Under the pieces are notes generated by a model, which saw only the letters and a list, made by a program, of their open reading frames with translations, was not told the origin of the DNA and searched no databases. Shown one piece after another: positions 23,997 through 31,924 of a stretch of DNA of 31,924 nucleotides. Positions within the stretch are counted from its first letter, which is position 1. Each line of letters begins with the position of its first letter. The position numbers were made by a program, and so were the translations under genes. Source of the DNA: a bacterium (GTDB taxonomy: Bacteria > Latescibacterota > UBA2968 > GCA-2709665); contig JAQCGA010000002.1 of assembly GCA_027619145.1 (NCBI GenBank), positions 1 through 31,924 of the forward strand. Reading direction: 5' to 3'.

Positions 23997-25361
23997 TCAC
24001 CTCAGCCGGTTCAACCCGTTCAGCGCCGCCACCCGGTACGCCTCGGCCATCGTTGGATAGTTAAACGTCGTATTAATAAAATACAGTAACGTATTGGCCT
24101 CGTCCTTCTGCGCCATAATCGCCTGGCCAATGTGAATAATCTCGGAAGCCTGAGCGCCAAAACAGTGAATCCCCAAAATTTGCAGGGTTTCCCTGTGGAA
24201 CAAAACTTTCAGCATCCCCGTTGTCCGCCCGGTAATCTGTGCCCGTGCCAGATGCCTGAAAAAAGCGTGTCCGACCTCGTAAGGCACTTTGCCCACCGTG
24301 AGTTCGCGCTCCGTCAAACCCATCGAACTGATTTCCGGGATCGTGTAAATCCCGGTAGGAATGTCCTTCACCAGACGATAATCGCACTGACCAAAAATCA
24401 GATGTGTGGCTGCAAAACGCCCCTGGTCGTAAGATGCGCTGGCCAGGCTCGGATAGCCCACCACATCGCCTACCGCATAAATATGCTTCTGCGCCGTCTG
24501 GTACTCCTCATTCACCACAATCGAACCGCGCTCGTTCGTTTTAATTCCAATCTTCTCCAGCCCCATCCGATCCGAGTTTCCGGTGCGCCCTTGTGCCCAC
24601 AAAATTACATCACTATGAATCTGCTTGTTGGACTTGAGATAGAGCCGTACTCCGTCTTTGCCTACCTCCACCTTCTCATATTCTTCGTTGTGACGAATCA
24701 TCACACCCTGCTCGCGCAGGTGATAACTCAGCGCATCCACAATTTCGTCGTCCAGGAAGGCCAGCAGCCGATCCCGGCTGTTGATCAGATTCACTTTGAT
24801 GCGCAACCCCCGGAAAACGGAGGCGTATTCGCAACCAACCACCCCTGCACCATAAATCGTAATCGACCGGGGATTCTCCGGATACGACAGAATGGTATCG
24901 CTGTCCAGCACCCGGGGGTTTGAAAAGTCCAGATCCGGCGGGTGGTACGGGCGGGATCCAGTTGCAATTACGAAAGCGTCCGCCCGGTAGCGTTCTTTCA
25001 CTCCGCCGGCCATGGCAACTTCAATCGTGTGTTCGTTGACAAATGTGGCGCGACCGTGGATCACATCCACCAGGTTCCGCTCGTAAAACCCCGCACGCAA
25101 ATTCACCTGCTGTGTGATCACGGTTTCGGCGGACTTCAACAGATCCTGGTAACTGACATCCTTATAAACCCCGGTCTCCGAAAACTGCTGGATAACCTGT
25201 CGCAACGATTTGCTCGGAATGGTTCCCCGGTGGGTGCAAAATCCGCCCACTTTCGCCAGGGCATCCACCACGGCCACGCGCTTGCCTTCTTTGCTCGCTT
25301 TCATGGTGGCCCCTTCCCCGCCGGGCCCGCTGCCAATAACGATCACATCGTATTTGTCCAT
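23997..25361 (-). CDS. sthA: Soluble pyridine nucleotide transhydrogenase
   Basis: A 454-residue FAD enzyme that moves reducing equivalents from NADPH to NAD+. FAD binding is shown by [13 protein letters not shown] (6-18) and by [14 protein letters not shown]. The NAD(P) loop is [13 protein letters not shown]. In [16 protein letters not shown] (39-54), only C42 of the redox cysteine pair is present and the second position is T47, as in SthA and unlike lipoamide dehydrogenase or mercuric reductase. Length and the C-terminal [37 protein letters not shown] segment fit SthA. It begins 14 nt after ettA. Confidence 0.95.
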   Translation of the reverse strand: MDKYDVIVIGSGPGGEGATMKASKEGKRVAVVDALAKVGGFCTHRGTIPSKSLRQVIQQFSETGVYKDVSYQDLLKSAETVITQQVNLRAGFYERNLVDVIHGRATFVNEHTIEVAMAGGVKERYRADAFVIATGSRPYHPPDLDFSNPRVLDSDTILSYPENPRSITIYGAGVVGCEYASVFRGLRIKVNLINSRDRLLAFLDDEIVDALSYHLREQGVMIRHNEEYEKVEVGKDGVRLYLKSNKQIHSDVILWAQGRTGNSDRMGLEKIGIKTNERGSIVVNEEYQTAQKHIYAVGDVVGYPSLASASYDQGRFAATHLIFGQCDYRLVKDIPTGIYTIPEISSMGLTERELTVGKVPYEVGHAFFRHLARAQITGRTTGMLKVLFHRETLQILGIHCFGAQASEIIHIGQAIMAQKDEANTLLYFINTTFNYPTMAEAYRVAALNGLNRLR

Positions 25362-25375
25362 ACTCGCTTTTCCAT

Positions 25376-27058
25376 TTATCGCGTCAGTTGGCGGTACTTA
25401 ATCCGGTGAGGCCGGTCCGCTTCTTCACCCAGGCGGGCTTTCCGGTTTTCTTCGTAATCGCTGTAATTCCCATCAAACCAGAACACCGTACTGTCGCCTT
25501 CAAACGCTAAAATATGCGTGGCAATCCGGTCCAGAAACCAGCGATCGTGGCTAATCACCACAGCACACCCGGCAAACTGCTCCAGCCCGCCTTCCAGCGC
25601 ACGCATCGTATTTACGTCCAGGTCATTCGTCGGTTCGTCCAGAAGCAATACGTTGGCACCTTCTTTCAACATTCGCGCCAGATGTACCCGGTTGCGCTCG
25701 CCACCAGACAGCTCGCCCAGTCGCTTTTGCTGGTCTGCCCCAGAAAAGTTGAACCGCGCCACGTACGCCCGCGAATTCATCTCCCGGTCACCCAGCATCA
25801 CTACATCACTCCCACCCGAAATCGCCTGCCACACCGTCTGCTCCGGCTTCAGAGCAGCCCGGCTCTGTTCCACGTAGGCCAGCCGTACGGTTTCACCCAC
25901 CCGAATGCTACCTGTATCTGGCTTGTCTTCACCCGTAATCATCCGGAACAGCGTCGTCTTTCCCGCTCCGTTTGGCCCAATCACGCCTACAATCCCACCC
26001 GGTGGCAGTGAAAACTGCAAATTCTCCACCAGGACTCGATCTCCGTATGCTTTCCGCACACCCTCCGCCTGGATCACAATATTGCCCAGACGAGGACCTG
26101 GTGGAATATAAATCTGTAACTCTTTTTCCCGCTCCGACGTGTTCTGATTCAACAAACTCTCGTACGAATTGATACGCGCCTGAGACTTGGTCCTGCGCCC
26201 CTTCGGCGACATCCGAATCCATTCCAGCTCATGCTCCAGCGTCTTCTGCCGTTCGCTCTCTCGCTGGTCTTCCTGCTGCAACCGGTTCTGCTTTTGTTCC
26301 AGCCAGGACGAATAGTTGCCCTTCCAGGGTATCCCGCGCCCCCGATCCAGTTCCAAAATCCAACCGGCTACGTTGTCCAGAAAGTACCGGTCGTGTGTAA
26401 CCGCAATCACGGTACCTGCATATTGTTGCAAATGCCGCTCCAGCCACGCCACAGACTCTGCGTCCAGGTGGTTTGTGGGCTCGTCCAGCAACAAAATATC
26501 CGGTTTCTGTAACAGCAACCGGCACAGGGCCACGCGCCGTCGCTCTCCACCAGAAATGATATTCACCGGTGTATCGCCCTCCGGGCAACGCAGCGCGTCC
26601 ATGGCCATTTCCAGCCGCGCATCCAGGTCCCAGGCGTTTGTAGCATCCAACTGGTCCTGTACTTTGCCCTGGCGCTCGATCAATTTGTTCATCTCTTCGT
26701 CCGACATCGACTCGGCGAACTTCTCGTTGATCCGGTCAAACTCCTTCAGCAGGTCCACCGTCTCCTGGGCGCCTTCTTCCACAACTTCCCGCACCGTCCG
26801 GGACTCGTCTACCAGCGGTTCCTGCTCCAGGTATCCAACCGTAAACCCATCCGAAAGCATCGTCTCGCCATTGAACTCCTGATCCACCCCTGAAAGAATC
26901 CGCAACAGGGAACTCTTACCCGACCCGTTCAGGCCCAATACGCCAATTTTTGCGCCATAAAAATAAGAAAGTGAAATATTCTCCAGAACCGGTTTTTTAT
27001 TGTAGTACTTGCTTACCCGGACCATCGAATAAATCACTTTGTTCGGTTCCTGGCTCAT
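25376..27058 (-). CDS. ettA: Energy-dependent translational throttle protein EttA (ABC-F)
   Basis: A 560-residue ABC-F protein with two ATPase cassettes and no membrane segments. It binds the ribosomal E site and gates the first peptide bond according to the ADP/ATP ratio. Cassette 1: Walker [10 protein letters not shown] (42-50), signature SGGERRR (169-175), DEPTNHLD (192-199). Cassette 2: GPNGAGKTT (361-369), SGGERNR (451-457), DEPTNDLD (474-481). The arm and linker region holds [17 protein letters not shown] (280-296), the P-site tRNA-interacting motif of EttA. Length is almost that of E. coli EttA. It lies 92 nt after typA. Confidence 0.96.
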   Translation of the reverse strand: MSQEPNKVIYSMVRVSKYYNKKPVLENISLSYFYGAKIGVLGLNGSGKSSLLRILSGVDQEFNGETMLSDGFTVGYLEQEPLVDESRTVREVVEEGAQETVDLLKEFDRINEKFAESMSDEEMNKLIERQGKVQDQLDATNAWDLDARLEMAMDALRCPEGDTPVNIISGGERRRVALCRLLLQKPDILLLDEPTNHLDAESVAWLERHLQQYAGTVIAVTHDRYFLDNVAGWILELDRGRGIPWKGNYSSWLEQKQNRLQQEDQRESERQKTLEHELEWIRMSPKGRRTKSQARINSYESLLNQNTSEREKELQIYIPPGPRLGNIVIQAEGVRKAYGDRVLVENLQFSLPPGGIVGVIGPNGAGKTTLFRMITGEDKPDTGSIRVGETVRLAYVEQSRAALKPEQTVWQAISGGSDVVMLGDREMNSRAYVARFNFSGADQQKRLGELSGGERNRVHLARMLKEGANVLLLDEPTNDLDVNTMRALEGGLEQFAGCAVVISHDRWFLDRIATHILAFEGDSTVFWFDGNYSDYEENRKARLGEEADRPHRIKYRQLTR

Positions 27059-27097
27059 TGTGCCTCACACTCCTGTTTAAAACGTCCTGCCATCTGA

Positions 27098-27126
27098 ATC
27101 GTACGGACTGTTTTCAGACGAACCAA
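27098..27126 (-). promoter_or_regulatory. Weak candidate promoter before ettA
   Basis: Minus-strand TTGGTT (27121-27126) and TACGAT (27098-27103), 17-bp spacing, in the 92-nt gap between typA and ettA. It could give ettA an additional start site; the box matches are poor. Confidence 0.28.
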
Positions 27127-27150
27127 AAATTCTTTCACGAAAGCAAAAGA

Positions 27151-28995
27151 TCAGGCTCGCCGCCGGTCAATTTCCCTCAAAAGCCGCTTCCGCAATCCAA
27201 TCCGTTCCGGCGTCACCTCCACCAGTTCGTCGTGCTCAATAAAGTCCAGCGCAAACTCCAGCGTCATTTCCCTGGGTGTAATCAGCTGGAGCGCATCGTC
27301 CTTGCCTGCCGAGCGCATATTGCTTGCCAGCTTCGCACGGGTGGCGTTTACAATCAGATCGTTCCCTTTGCTATGTATTCCTATAATCATTCCTTCATAC
27401 ACCTCGTCGGCCGGCCTTGAAAACAGCTCGCCGCGGTCCTGCAACCCGTCCAGCGCGTAGGCCATAGCCATCCCGGCATTCTGAGACACCAGCACGCCAC
27501 GCAACCGCCGGGGCAATTCTCCCTTGAACTTCTGGTATTCCAGGAAATTCTGGAACATGATACCCGTGCCCCGAGTCATCATCAGAAACTCGCTTCGAAA
27601 TCCGATCAACGCACGCGAAGCAATCACAAAATCCAGCCGTGCCGTGCCCACCGCGCTCATTTGCACCCCTTTTAGCTCCGCCCGTCGGCCTCCCAAAGCC
27701 TCAATTACGGCTCCCCGGAACTCCGGTTCCACTTCAACCACCACCTCTTCCACTGGCTCCATCACCACCCCATCCACCGTTTTCAAAATCACCTGTGGTC
27801 GGGACACCTCCAGCTCGTACCCTTCCCGGCGCATCGTCTCAATCAGCACAGAAAGGTGTAACTCACCACGGCCGGATACCTTGAACCGATCGCTGTTTTC
27901 CACCGGCTCTATCCGAATGCCCACATTAATTCGCGCCTCATGCGCCAGCCGCTCCCGAATGTGTCGGGAGGTCAAAAACCGGTCGCTGTCTCTTCCTGCA
28001 AGCGGGCTCGTATTGTGCGAGAATTCCATCGAAATCGTGGGTTCGTCAATATGCAGCACTGGCAGTGCCACAGGGCGATCCAGAGACGCCAGCGTATCGC
28101 CTACGCGAACCGTCTCCATACCCGCAATCGACACAATGTCACCGGCCTCGGCATCTTCGCTTTCCACACGCTGGAGGCCCTTGTATTTCAAAATTCTGCT
28201 CACCTTATTACGCCGAACATCGCCTTTGCTATCCACCACCGCAATGGTCAAACCCAACCGGACCTTGCCATGGGAAATTCGACCACTGGCAATATTGCCC
28301 ACGTAGGAATCGTAATCCAGCATGGTCACCTGCATCTGAAACGGCAGCGCAGGGTCGGCAACTGGTGGTTGTACATGGCGCACAATCGTATCCAGCAGCG
28401 GCTTCATATCTCCACCCCGTTCCTTCAAGTCCAGGGTGGCCCACCCTTCTTTCGCGGAGGTGAACACAATGGGGAAATCCAGCTGTCCGTCCGCAGCGTT
28501 CAGTTCACAAAATAGGTCAAACGTAAGATCCACAACCTCGTTCGGCCGAACGTTCGGCCGGTCGATCTTGTTCACCACCACAATCGGCTTCAGGCCCAGT
28601 TCGAGCGATTTTTTCAGCACGAACTTCGTCTGCGGCATGGGTCCATCAAACGCATCCACCAGCAGCAAGGCCCCATCTACCATCCGTAAAATACGTTCTA
28701 CTTCGCTGCCGAAATCCGCGTGCCCCGGCGTATCTACAATATTGATCTGGGTACCTTCGTACAGAAAAGATGCATTTTTGGACAAAATGGTAATCCCGCG
28801 CTCTCGCTCCAGTGGATTGGAGTCCAGGATGGTTACCTCGCCCTCTTTAAACGTGTGCGCACCCGTCTGCCTCAACAACGCATCCACAAGCGTGGTCTTC
28901 CCATGGTCCACATGTGCAATAATGGCCACGTTCCGCAGCCCCTCGCGCCGCTTCACTTCGTCCACCGTAGATTCAACCTGAACTTCCGTCTGCAT
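27151..28995 (-). CDS. typA: Ribosome-associated translational GTPase TypA/BipA
   Basis: A 614-residue translational GTPase of the elongation factor G group, needed in other bacteria for ribosome assembly and growth at low temperature. G1 is AHVDHGKTT (27-35), switch I RGIT (66-69), G3 DTPGH (88-92) and G4 NKID (142-145). The C-terminal BipA-specific part contains ALIGFRSEFLMMTRGTGIM. ATG 28995 is chosen over the frame to 29064 because AGGAG lies 6 nt upstream; the longer frame would run through the csp terminator hairpin. It follows csp by 102 nt, with no clear promoter of its own. Confidence 0.96.
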   Translation of the reverse strand: MQTEVQVESTVDEVKRREGLRNVAIIAHVDHGKTTLVDALLRQTGAHTFKEGEVTILDSNPLERERGITILSKNASFLYEGTQINIVDTPGHADFGSEVERILRMVDGALLLVDAFDGPMPQTKFVLKKSLELGLKPIVVVNKIDRPNVRPNEVVDLTFDLFCELNAADGQLDFPIVFTSAKEGWATLDLKERGGDMKPLLDTIVRHVQPPVADPALPFQMQVTMLDYDSYVGNIASGRISHGKVRLGLTIAVVDSKGDVRRNKVSRILKYKGLQRVESEDAEAGDIVSIAGMETVRVGDTLASLDRPVALPVLHIDEPTISMEFSHNTSPLAGRDSDRFLTSRHIRERLAHEARINVGIRIEPVENSDRFKVSGRGELHLSVLIETMRREGYELEVSRPQVILKTVDGVVMEPVEEVVVEVEPEFRGAVIEALGGRRAELKGVQMSAVGTARLDFVIASRALIGFRSEFLMMTRGTGIMFQNFLEYQKFKGELPRRLRGVLVSQNAGMAMAYALDGLQDRGELFSRPADEVYEGMIIGIHSKGNDLIVNATRAKLASNMRSAGKDDALQLITPREMTLEFALDFIEHDELVEVTPERIGLRKRLLREIDRRRA

Positions 28996-29028
28996 CCGAT
29001 CTCCTGTCTTTCCCATTTCGAAAAGGCC

Positions 29029-29065
29029 AAAAAACAGGTGCCGGTCCTGGATATAGACCGGCACC
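29029..29065 (-). terminator. Intrinsic terminator between csp and typA
   Basis: A perfect 10-bp GC-rich stem (GGTGCCGGTC 29037-29046 with 29056-29065), 9-nt loop, and six U two bases after the stem on the minus strand. It ends 33 nt before the typA start. Confidence 0.88.
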
Positions 29066-29097
29066 CGTAACAGCCTGTGAAGCCTTACGGCCTGAAA

Positions 29098-29298
29098 TTA
29101 CCTTTTTGTCACATTCGCTGCTTGAAGGCCCTTAGGCCCCTGCACGATGTCGAATTCAACTTCTTCACCTTCGGCCAGGGACTTAAAACCTTCTGATTGG
29201 ATTGCGGAAAAATGTACGAATACATCCTCGCCACCGTCCTGCTCAATAAAGCCAAATCCCTTAGCATCGTTAAACCACTTTACGCGACCTTGTGCCAC
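29098..29298 (-). CDS. csp: Cold shock domain protein
   Basis: A 66-residue single-stranded nucleic-acid-binding protein of the CspA family. RNP1 is KGFGFI (13-18) and RNP2 VFVHF (26-30). WFN and the C-terminal [10 protein letters not shown] are typical. The start is GTG at 29298, with a GGTGGTGAAGAA purine tract upstream; this gives the standard family length, whereas the open frame to 29388 adds residues unlike any cold shock protein. A leader of about 150 nt and hairpins on both sides suggest post-initiation control. typA follows. Confidence 0.95.
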   Translation of the reverse strand: MAQGRVKWFNDAKGFGFIEQDGGEDVFVHFSAIQSEGFKSLAEGEEVEFDIVQGPKGLQAANVTKR

Positions 29299-29449
29299 TT
29301 GTTCTTCACCACCTTTCAACGGGGGACTTCTATACCAGCCTGTCCGCATTAAAAAAAGGCAAGGATCTGGACTTCTGATCCTTGCCACATCGCCATCTTA
29401 ATAATGTTCGACTGCAAAGGAGACAGAAACTTCATCCTTCCTGTAGCTC
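29299..29449 (-). promoter_or_regulatory. Long csp 5' leader
   Basis: About 150 nt between the predicted transcription start near 29449 and the GTG start. Long leaders are a known feature of cold shock genes. This one contains a terminator-like hairpin 50 nt before the start codon. Confidence 0.6.
29351..29386 (-). terminator. Terminator-like hairpin inside the csp leader
   Basis: A perfect 10-bp stem (GGCAAGGATC 29358-29367 with 29377-29386), 9-nt loop, followed by seven U on the minus strand (29351-29357). It lies between the csp promoter and the csp start, so it is an attenuator candidate rather than an end-of-gene terminator. Confidence 0.8.
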
Positions 29450-29455
29450 GCCCTA

Positions 29456-29484
29456 AAAATACCCCCTTTTTTTTCAAAAGTCAA
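29456..29484 (-). promoter_or_regulatory. Sigma70-like csp promoter
   Basis: Minus-strand TTGACT (29479-29484) and TATTTT (29456-29461) with 17-bp spacing; the spacer is a run of A followed by G. Confidence 0.65.
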
Positions 29485-29715
29485 CTTTATTTTCTCTATT
29501 CTTCAAGATAATTTATTTGGCCCATAGATCACATTATCCATTTAAAAACAAGTTCTTATTCAAAAATAAGCACTCAGAATGTCAAAATATATCTTATACC
29601 CAACCCCTGATTAAGCAAAAAAATCAGGGGTTTCACCCCGTACACCACACGCCAAACGTGTTACTCTGGCAAATCACCTGGACTCCAAAAACGATCTGAT
29701 CTGCATCCAGATCTC
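29485..29715. other. AT-rich intergenic region between hisI and csp
   Basis: No gene is supported. It is markedly AT-rich for this window. It holds a small hairpin CTTATT-CAAA-AATAAG (29555-29570) and the 11-bp hairpin at 29602-29632. Confidence 0.6.
29602..29632 (-). terminator. Hairpin downstream of hisI, possible terminator
   Basis: An 11-bp perfect stem (AACCCCTGATT 29602-29612 with 29622-29632), 9-nt loop containing a T-run on the minus strand. It has no U-run after the stem, so termination is uncertain. It lies 84 nt past the hisI stop. Confidence 0.45.
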
Positions 29716-30120
29716 TCATACGGCCTCCAGCGAACCGCCCCGGATTCTCCGGTAATAACACCCCAATCGCGACACCCCATCCACCCGGGTATGACACGCG
29801 CCCTGTCCTTTCAGCCGCACCAGATAAAGCAGTGAATTCTGCTCACAGTTCACCCGCACATCCACAATCTCCAGCACATCTCCCGAAGTCGCTCCTTTTA
29901 CCCACAACTCGTTGCGCGACGTGCTCCAGAAAGTCGCCATCCCTTGTTCCAGCGTGTGCTCCAGCGCTGTCCGGTTGGCGTACCCGATCAGCAGAATCTC
30001 TTTGCTCTCCACATCCTGCACCGCCACCGGAATCACCGCCTCAGCCGAAGCAGCCACTTTTCTGAGCTTCTCAAAATCCAGCAACAACTCCTGGCCCTCT
30101 TCGAGCCTTTCTGCATCCAT
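29716..30120 (-). CDS. hisI: Phosphoribosyl-AMP cyclohydrolase, variant metal motif
   Basis: A 134-residue HisI, which opens the adenine ring of phosphoribosyl-AMP in histidine biosynthesis. Family marks are MATFWSTSRNELWVKGATSGD (61-81) and the three zinc cysteines C92, C109 (ACHT) and C121 (GCYYRR). The usual magnesium-binding DCDxD is replaced by N91-C92-E93-Q94-N95 (VRVNCEQNSLLYLV). I have an uncertain memory of this variant in other bacterial HisI proteins. The N-terminal 20 residues are an extra acidic helix. There is no fused HisE domain. AAGGAGG precedes the ATG. It follows the BNR gene by 33 nt; no other his gene is in the window. Confidence 0.87.
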   Translation of the reverse strand: MDAERLEEGQELLLDFEKLRKVAASAEAVIPVAVQDVESKEILLIGYANRTALEHTLEQGMATFWSTSRNELWVKGATSGDVLEIVDVRVNCEQNSLLYLVRLKGQGACHTRVDGVSRLGCYYRRIRGGSLEAV

Positions 30121-30153
30121 CTGCCCGTACCTCCTTCAAAACGCTCCAACCGC

Positions 30154-31380
30154 TCAATCGATCTCTTCAACCTGCACACAATACACTTCCGTCTTCGTCT
30201 CCGGAGAACACCCTTCACCTTTGTCTCCGTGCGTGTACAGAATCACCGGCTTCTCCACCGGCTGATACACGCCACCCATCGATATACTCGGCAGCCAGCT
30301 CGGCAGCACGTTGTCCGGTATACTTACCCTGTTACAGATGAAACTTTCGCCTCCATCCGTAGAAACCAGATGGAAAACCTCCTGTCCGGCGTGCCCCCAG
30401 GATTCGTCTTCGGAAACCGGGAGATTCAGCCCCACAGCCATATGAATTCGATCCTGCGTATCAATCACAATCGGCCCGGCCCCGGCCATACGGTCTCCGG
30501 GCAAAAACGGCTTGAGATCGATCGTTTTCCACGCCGATCCCGTCCAGTGGGAAAGCTGTCCACAATCCGCACTCGACGTGGCCATCCAGAGCCCCCCTTT
30601 GGAATCCAGCGCCATTCCTGCCAGCCGGATATCTCCTTCGCCCTTGTGGGGAACAGCAATCCGATCTCCGTACAGAACAGGCACATCCGCAACCTCCCCA
30701 CGCACATTCGTCCAGGTCTCTCCCACATCCTCTGACTTCAACACCGCCACTCCGGTTGAACGGCCGTCCGTATTCAAATTGTAAAAATGCCCCCCCACGT
30801 ACAGCGTTCCCTTTACATCACAAACCACCGTTGCCCCCAGGTGCGTATACTGCGGTGCAATCTCCTGGCGCATCAGCGCCCGGGCAGGCGTCCAGCCGCC
30901 TTTGTCCCGCTGCTTCTGAAACATCAATGGGCTGGGCGGATCCCCGCCTCGGTACACAATACAGTCCGGCCCCGAAGGCGTTGCCACCAGGCTGGCGTAC
31001 GTGGCATTGTACCCGAAGGAAACCGGTTTCTCCCAGGCCTCAATCGAATTTTCCGTTTCCGAAACCACATACTTGAAACAACCCGAATTCCAGTTCCCCC
31101 ACCAACCGTGCGGACCAAACGCCAGATGCAAACGCCCATCTCGGCCAACCGCAAGCGCCGGATTGGTGTGATTGTCGCACCCCTCAAACAGCTCTACCGT
31201 TTCACCCCAGGTCCCGGATGTATGATCGTAGGTCCGCCCGCAAACCTGCGAGACCGCATCCAGCCAAACCACATGCATTTTTCCATTTATCGTCACAATT
31301 TTATTTCCAAAGTCATAAGCCGTTGCTCGCGTAGATCCTTTTACAGAAAGCCGAAAGGGTTTGCTGTATGTTATCATCAT
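30154..31380 (-). CDS. BNR repeat-containing protein (BNR_4-like), sialidase-fold
   Basis: A 408-residue beta-propeller with sialidase-like repeats but without the clear RIP arginine of true sialidases. Asp-box-like turns are LKSEDVGETWTNV and STDGGESF. Conserved-looking strands include HLAFGPHGWWGNW, GPDCIVYRGGDPPSPLMFQKQ and DRIHMAVGLNLP. It resembles proteins annotated as BNR repeat-containing family members, often linked to polysaccharide breakdown. No signal peptide is visible. GAGGA precedes two consecutive ATGs at 31380 and 31377; either may be used. hisI follows 33 nt later. Confidence 0.75.
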   Translation of the reverse strand: MMITYSKPFRLSVKGSTRATAYDFGNKIVTINGKMHVVWLDAVSQVCGRTYDHTSGTWGETVELFEGCDNHTNPALAVGRDGRLHLAFGPHGWWGNWNSGCFKYVVSETENSIEAWEKPVSFGYNATYASLVATPSGPDCIVYRGGDPPSPLMFQKQRDKGGWTPARALMRQEIAPQYTHLGATVVCDVKGTLYVGGHFYNLNTDGRSTGVAVLKSEDVGETWTNVRGEVADVPVLYGDRIAVPHKGEGDIRLAGMALDSKGGLWMATSSADCGQLSHWTGSAWKTIDLKPFLPGDRMAGAGPIVIDTQDRIHMAVGLNLPVSEDESWGHAGQEVFHLVSTDGGESFICNRVSIPDNVLPSWLPSISMGGVYQPVEKPVILYTHGDKGEGCSPETKTEVYCVQVEEID

Positions 31381-31427
31381 CAGTCCTCGAGTTTTGGAAT
31401 CGTAATAGGCCCAAACTTCATCCGCGC

Positions 31428-31924
31428 TTACAAATGTGCACTTTCTCCGTACCGAGCTTCAATCTCCCGCAACCCTTCGGGATCTCCAATGACCGTCAGC
31501 CGATCGTCCTCTTCGAACACCGTGTTTCCCTTGGGTATCAAAACATGGCCTCCCCGGCGCAACATCGCAACCAGGCAACCGGCCGGCAAATCTATCTCCC
31601 GCAACACCCGTCCAATCATCGCTTCCGTTTTCATGCTGGGTTGCACCAGCAAAGACAGACATCGCTCGTCGTGCAACAACGTCTCCTTCAACTCCTGCTC
31701 GTCTCGGGCCGCATCCCAATCCGCAGCAAACCCTTCATCATCCACGCGTCCGGCAATTTGCGCCAGAACACGCAAGTGCTTCGTGGGATTGTCCTCCGGA
31801 CTAAACAAAAAGAAAATCGCGTGCAGGGTCTGTTCTTCTTCCTGGTGATGCGTCAGCGGATCATTAAATACAATATGTACACCTGCCAGAGAGCGCACCA
31901 GCACCATCTCCGGATGTTCGATCC
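31428..31924 (-). CDS. C-terminal part of a PTS EIIA-like + TrkA_C (RCK_C) protein, 5' end outside the window
   Basis: The frame stays open to the window edge (residues before the first ATG read IEHPE), so only the last 165 codons are seen. The first part (about 1-90 of the visible protein) resembles the second half of a PTS EIIA type-2 domain: PEMVLVRSLAGV, LHAIFFLFSPEDNPTKHLRVLAQIAG. The last 65 residues match an RCK/TrkA C-terminal ligand-binding domain (GRVLREIDLPAGCLVAMLRRGGHVLIPKGNTVFEEDDRLTVIG). Such tails are found on ion channels and permeases, so a membrane part may lie beyond the edge. The BNR gene follows 47 nt later. Confidence 0.8.
   Translation of the reverse strand, partial: IEHPEMVLVRSLAGVHIVFNDPLTHHQEEEQTLHAIFFLFSPEDNPTKHLRVLAQIAGRVDDEGFAADWDAARDEQELKETLLHDERCLSLLVQPSMKTEAMIGRVLREIDLPAGCLVAMLRRGGHVLIPKGNTVFEEDDRLTVIGDPEGLREIEARYGESAHL

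Noticed and set aside
23997..25361. Dihydrolipoamide dehydrogenase or mercuric reductase instead of SthA
   Set aside because: The second redox cysteine is replaced by threonine in the CTHRGT motif, as in soluble transhydrogenases.
29299..29388. N-terminal extension of the cold shock protein or a leader peptide
   Set aside because: The extension is unlike other cold shock proteins and covers the leader hairpin; GTG 29298 gives the normal 66-residue length.

Overview
The window looks like a chromosomal segment from an uncultured, moderately GC-rich bacterium. It carries housekeeping genes (psd, rlmKL, sthA, ettA, typA, hisI, msrB, a csp gene) mixed with a scavenging or catabolic repertoire (sialidase, BNR protein, creatininase-like amidase, RraA-like aldolase, M28 peptidase, polyol dehydrogenase). 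This mix, with abundant short intergenic repeats, recalls environmental lineages such as Latescibacterota or Poribacteria. That placement is an impression, not a result. I see no phage genes, transposase, CRISPR array, tRNA or rRNA.

Layout. Four genes at the left (199-5428) are on the plus strand: an M28 peptidase, a zinc polyol dehydrogenase with a DUF72 gene 4 nt behind it, and a large protein in which a seven-repeat propeller appears to split a LamG domain. A perfect 17-bp hairpin (5448-5490) closes this block against the convergent psd. All 24 remaining genes are on the minus strand. Read in transcription order from the right edge: a partial transporter or regulator tail, a BNR protein and hisI; then csp-typA-ettA-sthA-rluA-type gene, a translation-centred unit; then a small unknown gene with an alpha/beta hydrolase; a large beta-propeller gene and an (alpha/alpha)-toroid protein; then a long catabolic run msrB-rraA-MFS-creatininase-sialidase-aminotransferase-amidohydrolase leading into rlmKL and a phosphoesterase; then a monocistronic SLOG-type gene; and finally an epimerase-psd pair.

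Regulation can be read unusually well. Several sigma70-like promoters with exactly 17-bp spacing sit directly behind intrinsic terminators, which fixes transcription-unit borders and some start codons. The csp gene has a leader of about 150 nt with a terminator-like hairpin, and a second intrinsic terminator lies between csp and typA, where no typA promoter is evident. This suggests a cold-responsive antitermination circuit. Intergenic DNA holds several families of short repeats. Some abut or supply TAA stop codons, and one AT-rich repeat contains a near-consensus promoter.
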